Source: an uncultured Clostridium sp. (GTDB lineage: Bacteria; Bacillota; Clostridia; Lachnospirales; Lachnospiraceae). From it: 11,339 nt of DNA. A model generated the notes under the pieces. The model had not been told where the DNA came from and ran no database searches. It saw only the letters and a list, made by a program, of their open reading frames with translations. Below are positions 1 to 5,617 of the stretch, in pieces; the first letter of the stretch is position 1; each line of letters starts with the position of its first letter. A program made the position numbers and the translations under genes. Where the stretch lies: NCBI GenBank assembly GCA_958442925.1, contig CAUCIO010000064.1, forward strand, positions 1 to 11,339, in the 5' to 3' direction.

Positions 1-167
1 ATCTGGCTTATGGTGTGGAAGACATAGAAGCGGCTCTGAATTACTTAGAGGAAAGAGGATTGAAGCGGGATATGAGCACAGCTGTTTACCGTGAAGACAA
101 CTCTTTGAGCGTCGTTTACCTGGAAGGCGAAATAGGCGGTTTTGCAATTCATTTAAAGCAGCTGTAA
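1..167 (+). CDS. VOC-fold (glyoxalase/dioxygenase superfamily) protein, C-terminal fragment
   Basis: Only the last 54 codons are inside the window (first complete codon at 3, TAA at 165-167); the start lies upstream. The fragment has a helix after a VEDIEAALNYLEERG stretch, then two predicted beta strands (AVYRED and LSVVYLEG) and a last strand GGFAIHLKQL. This helix-then-hairpin pattern is typical of one beta-alpha-beta-beta-beta half of the vicinal-oxygen-chelate fold. In many VOC enzymes the last strand carries a metal ligand, usually Glu; here the comparable position appears to be His (in FAIHL), which is inference. VOC proteins include glyoxalase I, methylmalonyl-CoA epimerase and resistance proteins, so the function cannot be assigned from this fragment. 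The stop is 16 nt from the following kinase start, so the two are probably co-transcribed and this protein may act in the same pathway. Confidence 0.6.
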   Translation, partial: LAYGVEDIEAALNYLEERGLKRDMSTAVYREDNSLSVVYLEGEIGGFAIHLKQL

Positions 168-183
168 GCAGGGAGGAGACGGG

Positions 184-1548
184 ATGTATTATATAGGAAT
201 TGACATTGGGAGTACCTATGTAAAATCAGTCCTGATTGATATGGAGGCGGGGAAGGCCAGGCAGGAGCAGCGCTTTCCCGCCCCTGCGAAAAGGGAGTCA
301 AAAAACAGGCGCTGCTTTGAGATTTCAGCAGAAGAACTCCTCGCTATGGTCAGGACACAGGCAGAGTGTTTTGCGGATCTTTATGAGGATATAAAAGGCG
401 TGATTCTGTCTACTCAGATGCATGGCTTTGTCTATTGCACAGAGGGGCGGGAGGATCGGTATATTTCATGGCAGGATATGCGCTGTCTGGACAGAAAAAA
501 TGAACAGGAGACATACATGGACTTTTTAGCTGCTGATATCAGCCGCCAGGACATGGAAAATCATGGAGTCTATATAAAGCCGTCTCTGGGGCTTTGCAAT
601 CTTTATACTCTTCTGGAAGAAGAGGATCTTCCAAGAGACGGAGAACTGTTCACTCTGGGCTCTTATATTATAGCAGGGCTGACAGGGGAAAATCGATGCC
701 ACATAATGAATGCAGCTCCCCTGGGACTGGCAGATGTGAAAAACTGCTGCTGGGATAAGCCGCTTTTGGAGAGACTAGGGTTTCACCAGATACGGCTTCC
801 GAAACTGGCAGAGAGCGATACAGAAATCTGTGGTTTTTGGAGCTATAAGGGAACAGAAATCCCGGTATATCCAGATTTTGGAGATCAGCAGTGCGCGATT
901 CTGGGCAGTATGACGAGGCAGCGGGATGCGGTGATTAACATTGCCACTGCTTCTCAGGTATCTGTCACTACCAAAGAATTTCGTCCAGGTCCCTATGAAA
1001 TCAGGCCGTATTTTGGAAATCAGTATATTAATACAATTTCTAATATGCCGTCAGGGCGAAATCTGGACGTTCTGATAGATTTTCTGGGAGAATTTTATCA
1101 GCGTATGTCAGGGCAAAAAGCAGAGAAGGCAGATTTGTGGAAGGCGGCTCTTCAGGGGTACAATGGACAGGCAGACGGTCTTTTAGCAGATATGAGTTTT
1201 TACGCCCTCCCGGACAAGCGTCAGGGAGGAGAAATCAGAGGTATTACAAATGTAAACCTTAATACAGAACATCTATTTGCAGCTGCTTTTGAAAATATGG
1301 CGGACACTTACTGGGAGCATATAAAAAAGCTGGCAGAAGAAGAGGAGATTCAAAGGCTGGTCTGCGCTGGAGGCGTATCCTGGAAGAGGCCAGAACTCCT
1401 GAAAAAGATTGGAGAACGTTCAGGAAAACCTTGTACGCTGTCTGCTGTGCCGGACGAGGCCTTAAATGGGCTTTACAGGATTGCTCTCCTCTGCGAGGGG
1501 ATCTGTCAGACGCCGGAGGAACATCCAGAGCTGATATTGCAAGGATAA
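184..1548 (+). CDS. FGGY-family carbohydrate kinase (sedoheptulokinase/xylulokinase-like)
   Basis: A 454-residue cytoplasmic sugar kinase expected to transfer phosphate from ATP to a sugar or polyol; the substrate is not known. The N-terminus has the ASKHA phosphate-binding strand turn (GIDIGST, residues 5-11). The first domain also carries the STQMHG segment (76-81) and ISWQDMR (94-100), which match conserved substrate-side segments of FGGY kinases. The second domain opens with DFGDQQCAILGS (231-242), whose Asp234 is the likely catalytic base, followed by NIATASQVS (252-260), close to the NxGTGSQVS segment of sedoheptulokinases. CAGGVSWKRPEL (394-405) is the adenine-binding loop. At 454 residues it is slightly shorter than the roughly 480-500 of most FGGY kinases but appears complete. 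The ATG at 184 has a strong GGAGGAG 5 nt upstream. The next gene, an aldolase, begins 9 nt after the stop, which suggests a sugar or sugar-acid pathway of kinase plus aldolase. Family assignment is firm; sedoheptulose is only one candidate substrate. Confidence 0.88.
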   Translation: MYYIGIDIGSTYVKSVLIDMEAGKARQEQRFPAPAKRESKNRRCFEISAEELLAMVRTQAECFADLYEDIKGVILSTQMHGFVYCTEGREDRYISWQDMRCLDRKNEQETYMDFLAADISRQDMENHGVYIKPSLGLCNLYTLLEEEDLPRDGELFTLGSYIIAGLTGENRCHIMNAAPLGLADVKNCCWDKPLLERLGFHQIRLPKLAESDTEICGFWSYKGTEIPVYPDFGDQQCAILGSMTRQRDAVINIATASQVSVTTKEFRPGPYEIRPYFGNQYINTISNMPSGRNLDVLIDFLGEFYQRMSGQKAEKADLWKAALQGYNGQADGLLADMSFYALPDKRQGGEIRGITNVNLNTEHLFAAAFENMADTYWEHIKKLAEEEEIQRLVCAGGVSWKRPELLKKIGERSGKPCTLSAVPDEALNGLYRIALLCEGICQTPEEHPELILQG

Positions 1549-1557
1549 GGAGAGGGC

Positions 1558-2322
1558 ATGGAGCGGTTAAAACAGAAAGTTACAGACAGAGAACAGACGC
1601 TGGGCACGATGCTGTCAGAGCTGGCGGAGCCGAATATTGTGAGAATTTTAAAGACAGCAGGCTTTGAGTTTGTCATTATTGACTGCGAACACGGTTATTT
1701 CGACCTATCCCAGACAGCGGCGCTGATTGGAATGGGCAGCGGCTGCGGACTGCCTGTATTTGTCCGTGTTCCGTCAACGGGAAGAGAGTATATTACTAAG
1801 GTAATGGATATGGGAGCTGCCGGTCTTCTGGTTCCTATGGTCAATTCAGCAGAGGATGCCAGGCAGGCAGTGGAGTATGCGAAATACACTCCTTTAGGAA
1901 AGCGCGGGATATCTACGCAGAGAGCTCACACGAACTACGCTCCGCCTCCTCTTGAAGAGTATCTCAAAATGGCTAATCAGAGAACAATGATTATGGTACA
2001 GTTGGAAACCAGAGAGGCTCTTGGTCACATTAGGGAAATTGCAGAAACGGAAGGGGTAGACGCTCTGATGATAGGGCCTAACGATCTGGCCGCTGACTTG
2101 GGGATACCGGGGCAGGTGGAGTCAAAAGAGATATTAAAGGCGGCAGAGTCTGTCGCAGAAGAAGCGGCCCGCGCAGGCAAGTCGTCAGGGATTATTACAT
2201 CAAAAAAGACGCTGATTCATTCCTGCAGAGAACTGGGAATGAATTTATTCAGCTGTGACAGTGAGGTAGGAATGCTTATAAAGGCTGCGAAGCAGTCCGT
2301 ACAGCAGTTTTGGCAGAAATAA
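1558..2322 (+). CDS. HpcH/HpaI-family class II (metal-dependent) aldolase
   Basis: A 254-residue enzyme of the HpcH/HpaI aldolase family, which cleave or form 2-keto-3-deoxy sugar acids, 4-hydroxy-2-oxo acids or 2-dehydro-3-deoxy-glucarate through a divalent-metal pyruvate enolate. All recognised active-site positions appear intact: the IIDCEHG segment with catalytic His45; FVRVP with Arg70, which contacts the pyruvate carboxylate; QLETREAL with Glu150; and GPNDLAADLG with Asp176, the two metal ligands. Length and motif order match the E. coli HpaI/GarL/RhmA group. The ATG at 1558 follows the kinase stop by 9 nt with AGGAGAG just upstream, so the two genes are probably translationally linked. 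An overlapping ATG-initiated frame from 1431 is not coding. The exact substrate cannot be read from the sequence. The gene closes its operon, with a terminator directly after it. Confidence 0.9.
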   Translation: MERLKQKVTDREQTLGTMLSELAEPNIVRILKTAGFEFVIIDCEHGYFDLSQTAALIGMGSGCGLPVFVRVPSTGREYITKVMDMGAAGLLVPMVNSAEDARQAVEYAKYTPLGKRGISTQRAHTNYAPPPLEEYLKMANQRTMIMVQLETREALGHIREIAETEGVDALMIGPNDLAADLGIPGQVESKEILKAAESVAEEAARAGKSSGIITSKKTLIHSCRELGMNLFSCDSEVGMLIKAAKQSVQQFWQK

Positions 2323-2335
2323 GCAAAAGCAAAGA

Positions 2336-2386
2336 GGGTACTGAAGAACCGCCGAATAGATATGACGGCTCTTTAGTACCTTTTCT
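2336..2386 (+). terminator. Rho-independent terminator of the kinase-aldolase operon
   Basis: The left arm GGTACTgAAGAaCCG (2337-2351) pairs with CGGcTCTTtAGTACC (2366-2380), with one G-U pair and one A-C mismatch, around a loop of about 14 nt. TTTTCT follows at once. It lies 15 nt after the aldolase stop, as expected for an operon end. Confidence 0.8.
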
Positions 2387-2552
2387 GTATATGGAAAATA
2401 GTAAAATTATAAATGGCAGATGTTCTGTTTGATGTACTTACAAAAATCGAATTAGAGGGTGGTTCAATATGAGACAGAATTTCGATAACCTGCGGTTATA
2501 CAAAAAATTCCAAATTTATATAGAAGATTTCCTGTAAATCCTGGACGTGCAG
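2387..2552 (+). other. AT-rich intergenic regulatory region with two overlapping mini-ORFs
   Basis: The stretch between the aldolase terminator and the leuB promoter has no gene of normal size. It contains two tiny frames: 2413-2472 (19 codons, peptide MADVLFDVLTKIELEGGSI, 7 of 19 residues Leu, Ile or Val) and 2469-2537 (22 codons). They overlap by the 4-nt ATGA junction typical of coupled genes. The second has a GAGGGTGG Shine-Dalgarno-like stretch a few nt before its ATG; the first has no convincing one. Both lie upstream of the good promoter at 2553-2581, so they would be transcribed only from a further upstream start, for which I see only a weak TATAAA (2408-2413) that overlaps the first ATG. 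They may be chance frames or remnants of a lost regulator gene. A second small inverted repeat, GATTT-cctgt-AAATC, lies at 2526-2540. Confidence 0.3.
2485..2499. promoter_or_regulatory. LysR-type operator candidate (ATAA-N7-TTAT palindrome) upstream of leuB
   Basis: The 15-bp sequence ATAACCTGCGGTTAT is a perfect 6-bp inverted repeat around TGC. It fits both the general LysR-family T-N11-A rule and the ATAA-N7-TTAT box described for Bacillus CcpC/CitR. Its centre lies about 96 bp upstream of the predicted leuB transcription start, somewhat farther than the usual -65. A second inverted repeat at 2526-2540 lies between it and the -35 and could serve as an activation half. No LysR gene lies in the window, so the regulator is unknown. 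Confidence 0.45.
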
Positions 2553-2581
2553 TTGAAAAATACTGACAAATAGGATATGAT
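2553..2581 (+). promoter_or_regulatory. Sigma-A promoter for leuB
   Basis: The -35 box TTGAAA (2553-2558) and the -10 box TATGAT (2576-2581) are separated by exactly 17 bp. Each differs from consensus at one or two positions. The predicted start near 2588 gives a short leader of about 28 nt, ending in the leuB ribosome site GGAGGAG (2600-2606). Such a short leader leaves no room for a T-box or peptide attenuator downstream of this promoter, which points to control by a protein binding upstream. Confidence 0.75.
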
Positions 2582-2615
2582 GGAAAGAAACCGAAATGCG
2601 GAGGAGTGAGACAGG

Positions 2616-3701
2616 ATGGATTACAGGATTGCAGTGATTCCGGGAGATGGAATCGGGCCGGAGATTGTCAGGGAGGCATGTAAGGTGCTGGACCGAGTCG
2701 GGGAGGCCTATGGACATAAATTTCAGTACACAGAGGTTTTAATGGGAGGCATTTCCATCGATACATATGGCGTTCCTTTGACAGAGGAAGCTCTGGAAAC
2801 GGCGAGAAACAGTGATTCCGTCCTGCTAGGAGCAGTAGGCGGAAATGTGGGAAATTCCAGATGGTATGACGTGGCGCCGAACCTGAGGCCGGAGGCAGGG
2901 CTGCTGGCTATCAGAAAGGGACTGGGTCTGTTTGCCAATATCCGTCCGGCCTACCTCTACAAGGAACTTTCCGATGCCTGCCCCTTAAAGAAGGAGATCA
3001 TCGGAGACGGTTTTGACATGGTGATTATGCGGGAACTGACTGGCGGCCTGTATTTTGGAGAACGCTATACCAGGGAAGTGGACGGAGTGACGACAGCTGT
3101 GGACACTCTCACTTACAATGAAAATGAGATTCGAAGAATCGCGGTAAAGGCCTTCGATATCGCCATGAAGAGAAAAAAACATGTGACCAGCGTGGATAAG
3201 GCTAATGTGCTGGATTCCTCCAGACTCTGGAGAAAGGTGGTGGAGGAGGTTGCCGCAGACTATCCTGAGGTGACTCTGACTCATATGCTGGTAGATAACT
3301 GCGCTATGCAGCTGGTGATGAATCCGGGACAGTTCGATGTGATTCTCACAGAAAATATGTTCGGCGATATTTTATCAGATGAGGCCAGCATGATCACCGG
3401 CTCCATCGGGATGCTTTCTTCAGCCAGTATGAATGAGAGTAAATTCGGATTGTATGAGCCAAGTCATGGTTCTGCACCGGATATTGCAGGAAAGGGGATT
3501 GCAAACCCAATTGCTACCATTCTCTCTGCTGCCATGATGCTCCGCTATTCCTTTGATCTGGATCAGGAGGCTCTGGCTGTGGAGACGGCCGTTCAGCAGG
3601 TACTGACGGAAGGATTCAGAACGTCTGATATTATGGCGGAAGGATGTACGCAGGTGGGCACAGAAGAGATGGGACGCCTGATTTGCGAGCGCATTAAATA
3701 A
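2616..3701 (+). CDS. leuB: 3-isopropylmalate dehydrogenase
   Basis: A 361-residue NAD-dependent enzyme of leucine synthesis that oxidatively decarboxylates (2R,3S)-3-isopropylmalate to 4-methyl-2-oxopentanoate. Landmarks of the isocitrate/isopropylmalate dehydrogenase family are present: IPGDGIGPEI (8-17) at the N-terminus; substrate arginines in LAIRKGLGLFANIRP (Arg100, Arg110) and MRELTGGLYFG (Arg139, with Tyr146); VDKANVLDSSRLWR with Lys195; Asp227 in the MLVDNCAMQ strand; Asp251 and Asp255 in NMFGDILSDEASM as metal ligands; and the NAD loop EPSHGSAPDIAGKGIANP (281-298), which supports NAD rather than NADP use. The length is typical and the protein looks full. Start ATG 2616 has GGAGGAG 9 nt upstream. 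It is the first gene after the promoter at 2553-2581. leuA, leuC and leuD are not adjacent. A hairpin terminator follows, so it may be partly uncoupled from ilvD downstream. Confidence 0.97.
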   Translation: MDYRIAVIPGDGIGPEIVREACKVLDRVGEAYGHKFQYTEVLMGGISIDTYGVPLTEEALETARNSDSVLLGAVGGNVGNSRWYDVAPNLRPEAGLLAIRKGLGLFANIRPAYLYKELSDACPLKKEIIGDGFDMVIMRELTGGLYFGERYTREVDGVTTAVDTLTYNENEIRRIAVKAFDIAMKRKKHVTSVDKANVLDSSRLWRKVVEEVAADYPEVTLTHMLVDNCAMQLVMNPGQFDVILTENMFGDILSDEASMITGSIGMLSSASMNESKFGLYEPSHGSAPDIAGKGIANPIATILSAAMMLRYSFDLDQEALAVETAVQQVLTEGFRTSDIMAEGCTQVGTEEMGRLICERIK

Positions 3702-3732
3702 AGATAGGAACCATTGTTAACAGGATGATAAA

Positions 3733-3772
3733 GCTGCCAGGGAGGCCTGAGAGCCTTCCGGCAGCGTTTTCC
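3733..3772 (+). terminator. Terminator-like hairpin between leuB and ilvD
   Basis: GCTGCC-a-GGG-AGGC (3733-3746) pairs with GCC-TTCC-GGCAGC (3753-3765) with one bulged A and a G-U pair. GTTTTCC follows. The stem is GC-rich and strong but the U run is only four, so partial read-through into ilvD is likely. It lies 31 nt after the leuB stop. Because I see no good promoter between it and ilvD, it may act as a leaky terminator or attenuator rather than an operon end. Confidence 0.65.
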
Positions 3773-3785
3773 ATAAATTAGATAT

Positions 3786-3837
3786 CAGACAGGCCTTCCT
3801 GTCTGCTGTATCTGTCCTGAGAGTCAGAAGCAGCAGA
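3786..3837 (+). promoter_or_regulatory. Structured ilvD leader: mutually exclusive hairpins
   Basis: CAGACAGG (3786-3793) and CCTGTCTG (3798-3805) form a perfect 8-bp stem with a CCTT loop and no U run. Its right arm overlaps TCTGCTG (3802-3808), which can instead pair with CAGCAGA (3831-3837), enclosing a small CTGA-gag-TCAG hairpin (3817-3827). In addition, the GCCTTCC at 3793-3799 repeats the GCCTTCC of the preceding terminator (3753-3759), so the terminator's GGGAGGC (3740-3746) could pair with either copy. This is the geometry of a switchable leader, but no ligand fold or leader peptide is recognisable. Confidence 0.35.
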
Positions 3838-3875
3838 AAAGGATGGCCTGGAAAGGGAAAGGAAGAGAATTGATG

Positions 3876-5555
3876 ATGAAAAGTGACGCAGTAAGAAAGG
3901 GGCCCCAGGCGGCTCCCCATAGATCCCTGTTAAATGCCCTCGGCATGACGCCGGAGGAGATGAGAAAGCCTATGGTGGGCATTGTCAGCTCCTACAATGA
4001 GATTGTGCCGGGCCATATGAATCTGGACAAGATTGTGGAGGCCGTAAAGCTGGGCGTAGCCATGGCTGGCGGAACTCCGGTGGTTTTCCCGGCCATTGCA
4101 GTCTGCGACGGAATTGCCATGGGCCATGTAGGAATGAAATATTCTCTGGTAACGAGAGATCTGATTGCCGATTCTACCGAGTGTATGGCTCTGGCTCACC
4201 AGTTTGACGCCCTTGTGATGGTTCCAAACTGCGACAAAAATGTGCCGGGACTTCTCATGGCAGCAGCCAGAGTCAATGTTCCCACTGTATTTGTCAGCGG
4301 CGGTCCCATGCTGGCCGGCCATGTGGGTGGCAGAAAGAGAAGCCTTTCCAGCATGTTTGAGGCAGTAGGCGCCTATGCGGCCGGAACGATTACAGAGGAG
4401 GAACTGACTGAGTACGAGAATAAGGTCTGCCCCACCTGCGGTTCCTGCTCTGGTATGTACACAGCTAACAGCATGAACTGCCTGACAGAGGCCCTGGGCA
4501 TGGGTCTGCGTGGAAACGGCACGATTCCAGCAGTCTACTCTGAGAGAATCAAGCTGGCCAAGCACGCCGGTATGAAGGTGATGGAGATGTATGAGAAGAA
4601 TATCCGTCCGCGAGATATTATGACGGAGAAAGCATTCTTAAACGCCCTGACTGTCGATATGGCCCTGGGCTGCTCCACCAACAGCATGCTCCATCTTCCG
4701 GCCATCGCCCATGAGGCAGGTGTGGATCTGAATATGGATCTGGTCAATGAAATCAGCGCCAAGACTCCGAATCTCTGCCATCTGGCTCCGGCTGGCCCGA
4801 CTTATATTGAAGAGTTAAATGAGGCAGGCGGCGTTTACGCAGTGATGAATGAGCTGTCCAAGAAGGATCTTCTGAATCTGGACTGCATGACTGTCACAGG
4901 AAAGACTGTGGGAGAGAATATTGAGGGCTGTGCCAACCGCAATCCGGAGCTGATCCGTCCCATTGAGAATCCATACAGCGCTACAGGCGGCATTGCAGTG
5001 CTTCGCGGAAACCTGGCCCCTGACACAGCTGTTGTAAAGAGATCAGCCGTTGCTCCGGAGATGTTAAAGCATGAGGGACCGGCCAGAGTCTTTGACTGCG
5101 AGGAGGATGCTATCGCAGCAATCAAGGGCGGAAAGATCGTTTCCGGTGACGTGGTTATTATCCGCTATGAGGGACCGAAGGGCGGACCTGGTATGAGGGA
5201 GATGCTGAATCCGACTTCAGCTATCGCAGGCATGGGACTGGGAGAAAGCGTTGCCCTGATTACAGACGGACGGTTCTCCGGAGCTTCCAGAGGTGCTTCC
5301 ATTGGACACGTATCTCCGGAGGCGGCAGTGGGAGGACCGATTGCTCTGGTAGAGGAAGGCGATATGATTTCCATTGATATTGACAATCATTCCTTAAATG
5401 TGCTGGTATCAGATGAGGAGCTGGCGGCAAGACGGGCAAAATGGCAGCCGAGAGAGCCGAAGGTATCCACAGGATACCTGGCCCGTTACGCATCCATGGT
5501 AACCAGCGGCAACAGAGGAGCTGTCCTGGAGATTCCGGGAAAGTCTCAGGATTAA
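3876..5555 (+). CDS. ilvD: Dihydroxy-acid dehydratase ([4Fe-4S] type)
   Basis: A 559-residue dehydratase of valine, isoleucine and leucine synthesis that converts 2,3-dihydroxy-3-methylbutanoate (or the methylpentanoate analogue) to the 2-oxo acid. The N-terminus MKSDAVRKGPQAAPHRSLL is the usual family start. ATG 3876 is preferred, with GGAAGAG 8 nt upstream; ATG 3873 is equally possible, and the in-frame ATG at 3843 would add an atypical Lys/Gly-rich extension. Fe-S and Mg-binding segments: VPNCDKNVPG (Cys119, Lys121), CPTCGSCSG (Cys188, Cys191) followed by MYTANSMNCL, and ALGCSTNSMLHLP (263-275). The C-terminal segment DGRFSGASRGASIGHVSPEA (464-483) forms the active-site loop. Where [2Fe-2S] members carry a first cysteine (PCN), this protein has PGH (Gly46), as in the E. 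coli enzyme, which suggests an oxygen-labile [4Fe-4S] cluster. The gene sits 174 nt after leuB and 62 nt before ilvB. Confidence 0.97.
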   Translation: MKSDAVRKGPQAAPHRSLLNALGMTPEEMRKPMVGIVSSYNEIVPGHMNLDKIVEAVKLGVAMAGGTPVVFPAIAVCDGIAMGHVGMKYSLVTRDLIADSTECMALAHQFDALVMVPNCDKNVPGLLMAAARVNVPTVFVSGGPMLAGHVGGRKRSLSSMFEAVGAYAAGTITEEELTEYENKVCPTCGSCSGMYTANSMNCLTEALGMGLRGNGTIPAVYSERIKLAKHAGMKVMEMYEKNIRPRDIMTEKAFLNALTVDMALGCSTNSMLHLPAIAHEAGVDLNMDLVNEISAKTPNLCHLAPAGPTYIEELNEAGGVYAVMNELSKKDLLNLDCMTVTGKTVGENIEGCANRNPELIRPIENPYSATGGIAVLRGNLAPDTAVVKRSAVAPEMLKHEGPARVFDCEEDAIAAIKGGKIVSGDVVIIRYEGPKGGPGMREMLNPTSAIAGMGLGESVALITDGRFSGASRGASIGHVSPEAAVGGPIALVEEGDMISIDIDNHSLNVLVSDEELAARRAKWQPREPKVSTGYLARYASMVTSGNRGAVLEIPGKSQD

Positions 5556-5617
5556 TATCAGTTTAAAAGAAAGCCGGAATATCAGGCGGAAAAAGTAAGG
5601 CAAAGCGAGGAGCGCAG

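Noticed and set aside
2337..2384. The hairpin after the aldolase as a leader attenuator of leuB
   Set aside because: It begins 15 nt after the aldolase stop, is followed by a U run, and the leuB promoter lies about 170 nt downstream, so it is simply the upstream operon's terminator.
2451..2475. AGAGGGTGGTTCAATATG resembles the AGGGTGGNACCGCG antiterminator motif of a T-box riboswitch before leuB
   Set aside because: Only the first half matches: the ACCGCG part is missing, there is no specifier stem or following terminator, and the strong promoter lies downstream of it.
3715..3784. Promoter for ilvD (TTGTTA near 3715, TAGATA near 3779)
   Set aside because: No pair has both an acceptable -35 and -10 at 16-18 bp spacing, so I do not claim a promoter there.
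3930..4565. Long open frame (211 codons) on the minus strand inside ilvD
   Set aside because: It is antisense to a well-conserved ilvD, its product is Cys/His/Ser-rich without a domain, and it has no ribosome binding site; it follows from the codon bias of ilvD.
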